From positions 379,603,792 to 379,667,791 of the forward strand of contig NC_053035.3 in the NCBI RefSeq assembly GCF_002575655.3: a stretch of 64,000 nt of DNA, given 5' to 3'. The DNA comes from Aegilops tauschii subsp. strangulata. Its lineage: Eukaryota; Streptophyta; Magnoliopsida; Poales; Poaceae. The notes beneath the pieces are model-generated. The model saw nothing but the letters and a program-made list of their open reading frames with translations. It made no database searches and was not told where the DNA came from. Positions 1-11,093 of the stretch are shown one piece after another. The number at the start of each line of letters is the position of its first letter. Within the stretch, counting starts at the first letter, position 1. Both the position numbers and the translations under genes were made by a program.

Positions 1-2
1 AA

Positions 3-647
3 TTTCTTCAAAGAAAGCAAGATCTTGAAAAGCTAAGGGTGAGTTATGAAGATCTTCAGAAGGAGCGTGATTCATTACTTGCTCAACGTATCAGCGCTAC
101 TCAGGAAGAATTCTTTCCTCCATGTTTGAAGTGCGTTGAACATGAATCTGCTAATTCTTCACCTGAATGTTCAAATGCTTCTACTGCTACAAATTCTTCA
201 CCTGTCTCTGCTATCACTAATTCCTCATCTGAGGATATTGCTAGTATCACTGACAATGCAGGGCTGAAGGAACTGTATATGACAGTCATGTACAAAAGCC
301 TCAAAGGGCATCAGGCTCTTTGTGATGTGCTTAAAAAGCAGATCCTCAAAAGGAACCCTAGGAAAGAGGGTATTGCCTTTGAGAGAAAACTCAATGTTGA
401 TGGGACATACTGGAAGCATGAGCAGTACCCCAAAACCTCATGGGTTTCTGCAAAGGGACCTCCAATAGATCCATCTACTCTATCTGGTTTTACTTGTGAA
501 TCTCCTCATTCTTCTGATGAGTCATTTGACTCCAACTATAAACTGTTCCAAAGTCAGAATGGTGAAGTATTTGCTAGATATGTTGGCACTAACTGCGGGA
601 ACGGTTCTCCTATGAAGAAAAAAGGTGTCTTCAAAGTCTTCAGGTGA
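3..647 (+). pseudogene. gag: copia Gag, C-terminal part (partial at window edge)
   Basis: The frame is open from base 3 to the TGA at 645-647 and enters from outside the window. The product starts with a charged, coiled-coil-like stretch, then a Ser/Asn-rich region, then a conserved block with aromatic and Gly residues around GTYWKHEQYPKTSW. This matches the C-terminal part of Sirevirus Gag as I know it, after the zinc knuckle. The frame closes before the protease region, so Gag and Pol are not continuous here. Function in a live element is to form the virus-like particle in the cytoplasm. I see no CCHC knuckle inside the window, so the knuckle is either upstream or lost. Confidence 0.75.
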
Positions 648-1249
648 ATGTCATCATGACCACCTGTGAAGAACAGGAACCCCAGATCAAATTCTTCATA
701 TGGATCCAAGTCCTCATACGGACAAAATTCCTCATGTGGATCAAATTTCTCAAAAGGATCAAAATCCTCATATGATCATCATCGTGCTAACGCTTCTGTT
801 TCGTAGGGAAGATCTAAGGGTTATGAATATGTGCATTATTCATCTAACCATTATGTTCATAAGTCCTCGGAGAATTTGTCTTCTTATTCATATGCTTACC
901 CTAACTCCTCTTATGTGAAACGAAGTGGACTGGCTTCCATGCCACCTTTCTCTTATGGAGCTCGCAGAATGATGAACTCTTTGCCACCCATTCAGATGTG
1001 GGTGGTGAAGAGAAAGAACTAATCTCTTATGCAGGGTCAGGTCTCCAGACGAACTTAATCGTCTGAAGAATTTGCTGGAGACCTGAAAAGTGCCTAAAAG
1101 GACGCAGGCTAATCATGAAGAAATGAATCCTCATGTCTCATGTCCTCATAATGCTTTATCTCTTCTATTGGTTTGATAAAATTGATCTGATGAAATTGAT
1201 GTCATATTCTTCACTGATGAAGTATATGAGTTCATAAGTTGCACTAATT
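648..1249 (+). other. degenerate gag-protease junction with short tandem units
   Basis: No intact frame spans this stretch. About 680-775 holds five degenerate repeats of roughly 18-20 bp built on ATTCCTCATATGGATC. The fragments around 831-1022 (Tyr/Ser-rich, with a SYGARRMM block) look like remains of the Gag-Pol linker in shifted frames. The rest to 1249 shows nothing recognisable. Confidence 0.5.
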
Positions 1250-2971
1250 CATCTGCAGGATGATCTACCCAAAGCCACTGAGTGGGTCCTCGATAGTGGA
1301 TGTACGAATCACATGACTGGTGTCAAGAACCTATTGATGGATGTTCCCTTATCTCCATCGCATATGAAGCATATCATCTTCGCTGACAAAGGCAAAAGCA
1401 AGGTATTGGGTGTAGGTAAGGTTGCGATCTCAAAGGATCGACACATGGACAAAGTCATGCTTGTCGAGTCCTGAGGATACAACCTCATGTCAGTCTCAAT
1501 GCTTTGTGATCTTGATATGGTTGTTATCTTTGGCAAGTATCATTGTCTTGTGATCATGGAAGCTGAAAATTCCAAAGTCTTCGAAGGCTTTAGGAGAGGA
1601 GATCTGTATATTGTTGATTTCTCTACAGGACCACAACCAGCTATATGTCTACTTGCAAAAGCTTCAGAAGGCTGGCTATGGCATCGACGACTAGGTCATG
1701 CTGGCATGAGGAACTTGCACACGCTCGCGAAGAAGAAGCATGTCATTGGCATTGAGAATGTCAAATTCCTCAAAGATCACTTGTGTGGAGCCTGTGAAGC
1801 TGGAAAGATGACCAAGACCAAGCATCCAGAAAGGACTATCATGACTACCTCTCGACCATTTGAATTGCTTCACATGGATCTCTTTGGTCCTAACCATTAC
1901 TCTGCATTCACTAATGAAGCATCTCAATATGGCTTTGTTATTGTTGATGATTACTCTCGTTACACATGGGTGCATATTGTTACTTACAAACGTGAAGTCG
2001 GGAAGTCTTCAAACGATTTTCCTCGAGGGCTTCAGCCAACTTTGGTGTGAAGATCAAGCACATCAGAAGTGACAATGGAACTGAGTTCAAGAATACTGGT
2101 CTTGATGACTATCTTGATGAACTTGGTATTACTCATGAGTTATCCGCTCCTTATGCTCCTCAGCAAAATGGCGTCGTGGAGCGCAAGAACAGAACTCTTG
2201 TTTAGATGGCTCGCACTATGCTTGAAGAATACAAGACACCTCGTCATTTCTGGATTGAGGCAATTGATACTGCGTGCCACATCATCAACAGGGTATATCT
2301 TCACAAATTCTTCAAAAAGACTGCTTATGAACTCCTCACTGACAAGAAACCCAATGTGAGTTATTTCAAAGTCTTCGGTGCTAAATGTTGGATTAGAGAT
2401 CCTCATCACAATTCTAAATTTGCACCGAAAGCCCACATGAAGGTTTTATGCTTGGTTGCGGAAAGGACTCGCACACCTATAGCGTCTTCAACAACGTCCA
2501 CCACAAAGTTGTTGAAACTGTAGATGTGCGGTTCAATGAAACTAATGGCTCGCAAAGAGAGCACCTACCTCCTGTGCTAGATGAACAGTCACCTGAGGAA
2601 TCCATCAAGTTCAAGGCTACTGAGGATGTCATTCCTACCGAAGAATCTCCTGAAGAAGTCATTCCAGAACGTGAAGAACATCATGCTGATGCACCTGAAG
2701 AAAATAGTGCTGAAGAAAATGCTGATCCAATTCCTCGACGACAACCCGCTCATCCTCGCGTCGCAAACAAAGTGCAGATTCAGAAAATCATCAGTGACAT
2801 CAACGCACCAGGTCCTCTCACATGCTCAAAAGCTTCACATTTGTCTAACTTTTGTGGGCACTTTTCTTTCGTTTCTTTTGTGGGCATTTCTGGAGCCTGA
2901 ATGGATTCAAGCTATGCAAGAAGAATTACATCAATTCGAGCTCAACAACGTCTGGGAATTAGTCAAACGTC
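1250..2971 (+). pseudogene. pol: copia Pol: protease, GAG-pre-integrase and integrase, broken
   Basis: In order: the aspartic protease active site WVLDSGCTNHMTG (about 1285-1323), a GAG-pre-integrase domain with the HHCC finger (HRRLGHAG, then CGAC; about 1680-1805), and the integrase core with DLFGP, DDYSRYTW, SDNGTEFKN and APYAPQQNGVVERKNRT (about 1875-2205). The D,D,E residues can be seen. Breaks: TGA at about 1471, a frameshift near 2000-2050, a TAG at 2203-2205 right after the RKNRTL block, and another frameshift near 2437. The linker to RT (2448-2971) is Glu/Pro-rich with further shifts and ends at the insertion site of element B. The RT resumes at 31671. No functional Pol can be made. 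Confidence 0.9.
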
Positions 2972-4587
2972 TGATACGTCTCCAACATATCTATAATTTA
3001 TGAAGTATTCATGCTATTATATTATCCATCTTGGATGTTTTATGGGCTTTACTATGCACTTTTATATTACTTTTGGGACTAACCTATTGACCCAGAGTCC
3101 AGTGCCAGTTTCTGTTTTTTCCCTTATTTCAGTGTTTCGCAGAAAAGGAATATCAAACGGAGTCCAAACGGAATGAAACCTTCGGAAAAGTTATTTTTGA
3201 AAGAAAGCAATACGGGAGACTTGGAGTGCACGTCAGGGGATCAACGAGGAGAGCACGAGGCAGGGGGGCGCGCCCTCCACCCTCGTGGGCCCCTCGTGGC
3301 TCCCCTTACTGACTTCTTTCGCCTATATATTCCCATATACCCTAAAACCTTCGGGGAACATAATAGATCGGGGGTTCCGCCACCGCAAGCCTTTGTAGCC
3401 ACCAAAAACCAATCGGGACCCTGTTCCGGCACCCTGCCGGAGGGGGGATCCCTCACCGGTGGCCATCTTCATCATCCCGGCGCTCTCCATGACGAGAAGG
3501 GAGTAGTTCACCCTCGGGGCTGAGGGTATGTACCAGTAGCTATGTGTTTGATCTCTCTCTCTCTCGTGTTCTTAAGGTGATACTATCTTGATGTATCGCG
3601 AGCTTTGCTATTATAGTTGGATCTTATGATGTTTCTCCCCCTCTACTCTCTTATAATGGATTGAGTTTTCCCTTTGAAGTTATCTTATCGGATTGAGTCT
3701 TTAAGGATTTGAGAACACTTGATGTATGTCTTGCCATGCGTATCTGTGGTGACAATGGGATATCACGTGATCCATTTGATGTACGTTTTTGTGATCAAAT
3801 TGCGGGTTCCGCCCATGAACCTATGCATAGGGATTGGCACACGTTTTCGTCTTGACTCTCCGGTAGAAACTTTGGGGCACTCTTTGAAGTACTTTGTGTT
3901 GGTTTGAATAGATGAATCTGAGATTGTGTGATGCATATTGTATAATCATACCCACGGATACTTGAGGTGACATTGGAGTATCTAGGTGACATTAGGGTTT
4001 TGGTTGATTTGTGTCTTAAGGTGTTATTCTAGTACGAACTCTTTAATAGATCGATCTGAAAGAATAACTTTGAGGTGGTTTCGTACCCTACCATAATCTC
4101 TCATTTGTTCTCCACTATTAGTAACTTTGGAGTGACTCTTTGTTACATGTTGAGGGATAGTTATATGATCCAATTATGTTATTATTGTTGAGAGAACTTG
4201 CACTAGTGAAAGTATGAACCCTAGGCCTTGTTTCCTAGCATTGCAATACCGTTTATGTTCACTTTTATCATTAGTTACCTTGCTGTTTTTATATTTTCAG
4301 ATTACAAAAACCTTTATCTACCATCCATATTGCACTTGTATCACCATCTCTTCGCCGAACTAGTGCACCTATACAATTTACCATTGTATTGGGTGTGTTG
4401 GGGACACAAGAGACTCTTTGTTATTTGGTTGCAGGGTTGTTTGAGAGAGACCATCTTCAACCTACGCCTCCCACGGATTGATAAACCTTAGGTCATCCAC
4501 TTGAGGGAAATTTGCTACTGTCGTACAAACCTCTGCACTTGGAGGCCCAACAACGTCTAGAAGGAGAAGGTTGCCTAGTAGACATCA
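2972..4587 (+). repeat. element B 5' LTR
   Basis: 1616 bp, TGATACG...GACATCA. It matches the 3' LTR at 30027-31670 along its full length with scattered substitutions. The 3' copy is 28 bp longer, partly through an extra GC-rich segment near 30330-30350 (GGCGCGCCCACCCCCCTGGG) missing here near 3270. It contains a TATA-like CTATATATTCCCATA near 3323. Confidence 0.93.
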
Positions 4588-4597
4588 AGCTCTTTTC

Positions 4598-4614
4598 TGG
4601 CGCCGTTGCCGGGG
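4598..4614 (+). other. element B primer binding site
   Basis: TGGCGCCGTTGCCGGGG begins 10 nt after the 5' LTR end, in the usual position for a tRNA-primed minus-strand start. TGG at its start is the complement of a tRNA CCA end. The 10-nt gap is longer than usual. Confidence 0.7.
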
Positions 4615-4713
4615 AGGTGAGTGCTTGAAGGTATATCTTTAGATCTTGCAATCGAATCTTTTAGTTTCTTGTTTTATCACTAGTTTAGTCTATAAAATAA
4701 AACTACAATAAAA

Positions 4714-5052
4714 ATGGAATTAAGGGTGCCTCATATGCTTCATCTTTTTAATGTCTTTCATGAAAATGGTGAGAAGGAAAATTGTGCTCAAGTACTAGAA
4801 GAAGAATTACATAGAATACTTGGCATAAAATATGTGAATGATGAGCATGATTGCAATGTTGTTAGTATGAATTCTTTCAATACCCATGATGCTAATGATA
4901 TGCAAAGCCACAAGCTTGGGGAAGCTATGTTTGATGAAGATGATCTTTTTCGTCCCCCAAGCTTTGATGAGCAAATTTACTATGATGAAAGCATGCCTCC
5001 TATCTATGATGATTATTGTGATGACACGTATGCTATAAAGAATAATGATAAC
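4714..5052 (+). pseudogene. element B internal ORF, 5' half (split by element C)
   Basis: An ATG-started frame of 113 codons with an acidic product (FDEDDLFRPPSFDEQ, several Asp/Glu/Tyr). It runs exactly into the insertion site of element C without a stop. With C and one TSD copy removed, the frame continues in phase at 18090-18515, so this ORF had 254 codons and was open when C arrived. I recognise no protein domain. There is no zinc knuckle or DSG/DTG protease motif, so it is not an obvious Gag or protease. A related copy lies at 63542-63934. It may encode a Gag-like or accessory protein. Confidence 0.7.
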
Positions 5053-5570
5053 TGTCGTGGAATTGTCACGGCAGATGTCCTCATGCAAGGACTTAGTCGT
5101 GGAGCCATCGCAGCTAGGAAGCTTAAAGGGGTTAAGCGGGACAAGGAACACGAGGGTTATACTGGTTCGGCCCCTTACGGTGAAGGTAAAAGCCTACGTC
5201 CAGTTGAGGTGGTATTACTTAGGGTTTCGATGACCAGGGAGCTTAATCGCTATGCCTGGCTATCAATCTGTTCTCCCTCTCTCTGAACCGCCGCTGGGTC
5301 GTCCCTTTATATAGAGAGGTTGACACCCCGCGGCTCTCAGAGTCCCGGCCGGCTTATAACAGTATCCGGCTCGGACTCTTAACTACTCTTGCCTTACACT
5401 ACAAGTCTTGCCATAACGCGCTTTATCACTACGGGCCTTAAGCCGCCTCCGGGTCTTAAGCCCATTATTGATCTGCCATCCTCAAGCTTGGTACTGGGCT
5501 TCTCGTGATGATCCTTATGAGTAACCCGGCCCCTCCTGGGCGGGTGACTCTAATGGTTATATCCTCAACA
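5053..5570 (-). repeat. element C 3' LTR
   Basis: 518 bp, about 99% identical by eye to 17566-18084. A TATA-like TTTATATAGAGAG lies near 5307 (+ strand reading). It contains one CCGGCTTA word at 5349-5356. Confidence 0.95.
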
Positions 5571-5584
5571 TTAGGCCCCAGATT
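5571..5584 (-). other. element C polypurine tract
   Basis: Read on the - strand, AATCTGGGGCCTAA lies directly before the 3' LTR, the place where plus-strand priming occurs in gypsy elements. Confidence 0.7.
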
Positions 5585-5888
5585 GATTTGAACCGGTTCA
5601 TGTCAATCTTCAATCCCTTTGAAAGAAAAAATCTTCGGCTCCCGCTTGTGCAAAGGTTATAACCCGCCGTGGCATCATCTTTTGGATTCTTGATAACCCG
5701 CCGTGACATCATCTTCTGGATTCTTGGTAACCCGCCGTGACGTCATCTTCCATTAAATCCATTTTTTATTCTGTCATATCCCAACGGATCTTATCTTTAA
5801 TGACCATCCCGAAAATCGAGGCGTTTCTGCGGCGAGATAATCACGTCTTGGCCTCCTCGTTTCTCGCGCCCATTTACCAGCCGGCCCT

Positions 5889-5896
5889 TATAAATA
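5889..5896 (+). promoter_or_regulatory. TATA box of the element C antisense gene
   Basis: TATAAATA in a GC-rich setting (CCGGCCCTTATAAATAGGCC), about 745 bp before the ATG at 6636 but only about 180 bp before a good 5'-UTR intron donor at 6072. It is followed by CT-rich leader sequence. This implies that the + strand gene has its own promoter inside the retrotransposon. Confidence 0.65.
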
Positions 5897-6071
5897 GGCC
5901 CGGCCCGTGGGTCTCCATCACTCTTCTCCTCCATCGTATTCCTCCTCTGACGCCCGAGAGCTCGAGCTCTGCCGCCGCCGCCGCGCCCCTTGTCTTCCTC
6001 AACCTCGGCCGCTGCATCACCCTGACCTGGTCCAGAGAAACGGCGGCGACCTCCGCATCTCATCAGCGCCA

Positions 6072-6619
6072 GTAAGTCCTTTCCTCTCCCCACAGTAGAC
6101 TCGCATTAGGGTTCGGTCGTTCTTCCCCTGTTCTTCGTAGTTCCGCCACCGCGACCTCTTTTGATCCGGAAGTAGGATAGAACTCCTGCAGTAGTGGTTT
6201 CACACCCATTTCCAGTACTAGCAGATCCCTCTTGCTTGCAAAAAGAGCTTATTAGAACTTATGAACTTCTCTGTGCCAGTCTTAGGTCTAGAAAAATTTC
6301 CTTTCTAGACGACCGTTGGATCCAAAATAATTGTTGCGATCTGTGAAACCTGTTTGTGCCACACTTAGTCAAAAATTGCATCTGTTAGCTATGGCGGCTC
6401 ATATCTCCGGCTTAAAAAAGACCATGCGCTGTGAAATTTCCGGCTCATTCATGATAGAGTTTTAAACAACTCGAATTACTTATGATATCCACAGCGGCTT
6501 AGATAACCCGACACAATTAGCCATATATCATTAGGCCCCTTCATAAGCCGCCATCTTGAATATTGAACTGGAATCTTCCTCCGGCTTATATTTGAACCGG
6601 ACATTTCCCTTTGTCATAG
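6072..6619 (+). other. likely 5'-UTR intron of the element C antisense gene
   Basis: The donor CCA|GTAAGT at 6071/6072 and the acceptor TTGTCATAG|GC at 6619/6620 bracket an AT-richer, stop-filled stretch. The acceptor is 16 nt before the ATG at 6636. Inference from splice consensus only. Confidence 0.5.
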
Positions 6620-6635
6620 GCTTTCGTCTTTCACA

Positions 6636-9600
6636 ATGCCGCCCAAGGCTCCCAAGGCCCCCATTACGTGCAAATGGGTGAGATCCAACGTTACGGATGA
6701 TACCTTAGATGATTTCGTGAAGACGGGCTACCTGCCTAAGAAGGAGGTTATGTCCTATCGCGCCCCTGACCCGTCGGAAGAAAGACCTCAACCAAGAGAT
6801 GGAGAGGTTGTGATATTTGCTGATCACATGAACCGGGGTTTTGCACCTCCCGGCTCAAAATTCTTTAGAGATGTTCTGAACTTCTTCGATCTACGATCGC
6901 AAGACATTGGACCCAATTCCGTGTCAAACATTTGTAACTTTCAAGTGTTCTGCGAAGTATACCTTGGAGAAGAGCCCAACCTACTGCTCTTTAGGGAGCT
7001 ATTTTATCTGAACCGCCAGAACGAGTGTGCCAACGGGCCTAGCTTGGAACTCGGTGGAATTTCAATCCAACGACGGATAGATTGCCTCTTTCCTTATGCT
7101 GAACCGCCAAGCCACCCAAAGGACTGGAACCAGACATGGTTCTACTGCCAGGATACTTCTTCGGCTGATGAGAACCCTCTGCCCGGCTTTCGCGCCCTGC
7201 GTCTGGAGTCAAATCACCCCCTGCCAGACAAATTATCTCAAGCTGAGCGTCAACCACTTATCCCCACCATCAACAAGATAAAAGCTCTTCTGGGAAATGG
7301 TCTTAACGGCGTTGATCTTGTCCGGGTCTGGATTGCCTGGCGGGTGATTCCCTTGAGCCACCGCCCCGGCTTAATGTGTGACTACACGGGCCAGAAGGAT
7401 GACCCTCTGCGGCACAGCCCCAACGACTTACCTGAAGACGTCGTTGACGACATGACCAAGTCCCTCCTGAACGAGAGCTTGGCAGACTGCGGGAGGATAG
7501 GTTTAAATCCCTTCTGCAAAGCTAACCCGGCTCCGGCGGTAAGCCACTGACCTGAGCACCTTACTTTTCATTTTAACAATTTTCATCTTAACCTCAAGAA
7601 ATCTTTGCTGTATTTTTCAGGCCAATGATAAGTTCTGGAAGGTCAAGTACGATCATGAGGCGGCTAAAAAAGCCAGGAAGGCCAGGAAAGCCGCCAGGAG
7701 AGCCGCTCTCCGCAAGAAGGGGAGTAAACCTAGCGCTTCAGACCTGCTTCATCTGGAGGACACCTCCGAGTCAGAGGTAACCCTTCATTCTTATGCTCTT
7801 CTCTTGTTATTTTGTTGTTCTTAACCACCTTTTCGACACTGATTATCAGCAGGAGGACACTGGAGCGAGTAACCCGATGATTGAAGAGGTAACTATACTT
7901 TCCTCCGACTCGGAGCCCTTGCCAAGGCTGAAAGTCCGAAGAGTAACCCGGAAAGTAAGATTTTCCCATCCTTTAGCTTATCAAGATCCTCAATTTCTTT
8001 TGAAGCAACAGATTCATGAGAGCCGGAGGCAAACCCGGGCCAACAAGGATGCAGACCTCTCCTCCGGCTTACCTGAAGCATCAAGGAAGCGCCGGACCGA
8101 GGTTATCTCCAACTTATATCCTTTTCATCCTTTGGCGGGCATCACACGTCAACCACTCAACTCTTCTGATTCAAACTATCAGGAAACTTCACCTTCCTCC
8201 GGTGACTCCATGCAATCTAACTTGCCGGCTTTCAAGACTGCACCCGGGTAATGATGATCATCTCATTTTATGCTTATCTTATTTATGTTTTTTACACTAA
8301 CCTTTTGACTTTCAGTGCCCAAGCCAAGCTCAGCAAGAGGGCAAAGAAAAGTAAACCGGTCGAAGAGCCGGAATTAACTGAACCCAACACCTCTGCCTCT
8401 GAGCCGCCATCTGCACCAGCTCCAGAAACCGCCGCTCCAACTGAAGAACAAACCATGGCGGGTTCTGACAATCCGGAGATTCCCAGCTCAGCTCAACCGA
8501 CCGATGACCCGGATGTGGTGATCACCCAGACCGAATATGTTGAGCCGGGAAGACCCACTGTGCTGGCCAGATGCTCTGCCAAAGAAGAGCTACTGGAGCG
8601 CCGCAAGGCCAGACTGGATATCACTGACTATGCTAACTTGAGCATTGGAGACATTGTTTCTGGTTACATTGGTCAAGTGCACAACAGCCGGGACCTGGAG
8701 ATTGACATGGTAAAGCAGATACAGCAAAAATCTGAGGTACAACTCTCTTGCTTACTCCATAGTCATCCTTACCATGCTAGCCCCGAAGTCTATTACTTAT
8801 GATAGAATATGTTGTAGACTTAACTTCCGTCTTACCTTCATGAACCGGCATTATAAATAGAAACTTTCAGCATACATTAGCCCCCAAGTGCCAAGTGTCT
8901 TTGCTTGCAAGGTGCTTCGGACTTTAATGTTGCATTATAATTACTCAAACTGTAACCTGGAATTTGTACAGGCTGCTTGCAAGAAATTTGAATCGGAAAT
9001 CTCTGAGCTGAAGAACCGCCTGAAGACTCAGGAAACTGAGACCCGGAAGGCCAATGCCAAATTTGAGTTCAGTGTTGCTGCCCAAGAAAAACTGAAGAAG
9101 AAATTTGAAACAGAAAGAAAGACTTGGGCCGAGGAAAAGACTGCCTTGCTCAGCCGGACCGAACAAGCGGAGGCTGCTCTGACTGAAAGAACCGCCGAAC
9201 TCTCCGGCTTAAAATGCCATGTGTCACAGATGGTCTCCGCAATCTTCGGTAAGTCATTCTGCAAGCTTTTAACAAGTTTACATTCTTCATGTCTCATAAG
9301 TCCCACCATTGTCATCAGCTCACCTGACGTCATTATGCAGGTCCCAGAAGCTCCAATCTTAATCAAAACGTGCTGACCAAGCTGAAGGCTGTCTACACCT
9401 TGGTGGAGCAACTCTACACCGGGTCACAACGTGCCTTTGCCGTTGTGGCCCTGTCCAATGAGGTTCCGACTCACCTGGCAGATGTGCTCAGGCGGCTTGC
9501 CGTTCTTCCCCAACGCTTCCAAGAGCTGAGACGGGCTTCTGCGAGAGCCGGAGCTATAGCTGCTCTGAGCCGGGCCAAGGCTTTTCTCCCGGAGCTAGAC

Positions 9601-9984
9601 CCGGCCGACATCGCTCTTGGATACCCTAGCCTGAAGGAAGACGGGACCCCCTTCGACCAGAAAGACTTCGCCGCCTGTGTGAAAAGCGTACGCCCGGTGG
9701 CTACTTTGATTGGGAATGACACAGATCTTACCAAGTATCAGCCGGGCTATGACGCGGAGAATCAGAGGATCCCAACTCCGCGCTATGAAGCAGTCAGCCT
9801 GATCCCGCCGACTCGTAAGCATACCTTCGCCCTAGAAGTTGACCCGGCCGGGTTAATTGATGATGAGGCTCAATTTGAAGCTTTGAGCGGCATTGACTGG
9901 AAATCATCAACCTTCCAGGTCATGGGAACAGCCGGAGGAGCGGAGAGGGATGAGCCGGGAACTTCAGCCCAACAAGCATCTTGA
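6636..9984 (+). CDS. six-exon gene inside element C, opposite to gag-pol; Transposase_28 (PF04195)-like protein
   Basis: Proposed exons: 6636-7538, 7621-7776, 7853-8247, 8316-8736, 8972-9248 and 9341-9984. Every junction has GT and AG and keeps phase (0,0,2,0,1). The joined frame is 2796 nt, 931 aa, with no stop or frameshift. Residues about 50-150 match the family Pfam calls 'putative gypsy type transposon' (GEVVIFADHMNRGF, then an FCEVYLGEEP-type block). Exon 2 is very basic (repeated KKAR/RKAAR), exons 3-4 are Ser/Pro/Glu-rich, and exon 5 is a heptad-like coiled coil (about 90 aa). Exon 6 is a conserved helical C-terminus (EQLYTGSQRAFAVV, FQELRRASARAGAIAALSRA). The name 'transposase' is historical; no catalytic motif is visible. 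A DNA-binding or regulatory role is my inference. The homologue in element D lies at 25745-28849 on the - strand. Confidence 0.8.
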
Positions 9985-11093
9985 TTTCTTAGGCGGCTCA
10001 TGGTTACACTTTAAAACAATGCCTCACCTTTTGGACTCGTGGAGTCCTGTAATAGAGTAGGATAAACACTTAATTTTGTCGTGCCATCATGCACGTGTAG
10101 AGTGCTTAACTCTGTTGAAGCTGCTCCTTTGTATTCCTCCGAGTTATGTTCGATCATCTACTTTCCTTAAGTTAAAGAGCTGTCTTTAATTGTCCTGCAT
10201 AGAAAGCAAATCACAAGTCTCTGGGCGGCTTACCGCACTGAGAGTCATATATTTTACATATAACCCGGAATATGAACCAAAGTCATCAAAGACCGGCTCT
10301 CAATTATATCCTCGAGGTAACCATAATAACTTACTTGCAAGCCTTCAAGTACACTTCCTGTTTATGTAACCCCAATAAGGAGGTTGAGAACTCAACTCCA
10401 GTTCACCAGCATCGATAATGCTTATTGTGCGCCATCAACACTGTTAATCAAAGTTAAGCCGGCGGAGTAAGAACTGCCCTTGCACACTGTTGATATGATC
10501 AAAAGAACTTGTTGCAAACCAAAAGATCAAAACTTAGGGGCTTCCGGTTCGAATACGAGCAGAGAACCGTCCCAAAGGGGTTAAGCTAAGATTTGAATGC
10601 GATCATATAGCCCCCAGTGGCTTTGGCGTTGCCGATCAAGAGGGTACCGACAGCTATGTTCTCTTTGGTTCGAATACGACCTATGTTTGAACAGGAAGCC
10701 CCCAAATGACCTTGAGAATTGTTTAACGACGCTGATTCGAATACGATCCACGTCGGTTCCCAAAGGGGGTTGAGCTATGATTCAAATATGATCAAGAAAA
10801 ACTCCCCAATGAGCTCGGCAATTTGCCAATCAAGTGGGTATCGACAGCTATGTTCTCTTTGGTTCGAATACGACCTATGTTTGAACAGGAAGCCCCCAAG
10901 TGATCACATTGTTAACGGCTAGGTTCGAATACGATCATAAGCCGGATCAACCTCCAAGTGACCATGCAGTGTTGTAACAGAAATAACAATAACACATTTG
11001 CCTTTGGAGGAGAAAAAGACAGAGGTCCTGCTTTATTATTTATCATAATATATACATGGCTATAGAAATATGTACATTATGAGAGCCGGTGGC
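9985..11093. repeat. non-coding stretch of element C with a 194-bp-period duplication and TTCGAATACGA words
   Basis: No gene. A block of about 50 bp starting CAGCTATGTTCTCTTTGG occurs at 10651 and again at 10845. TTCGAATACGA or close variants recur near 10549, 10669, 10736, 10863 and 10923. The stretch separates the 3' end of the + strand gene from the 3' end of pol on the - strand, so it must hold both transcript ends. Confidence 0.7.

Noticed and set aside
6636..9984. A host gene captured between the LTRs of element C
   Set aside because: The homologous gene in element D in the same slot and the known PF04195 link to gypsy elements point to an element gene, not a host gene.
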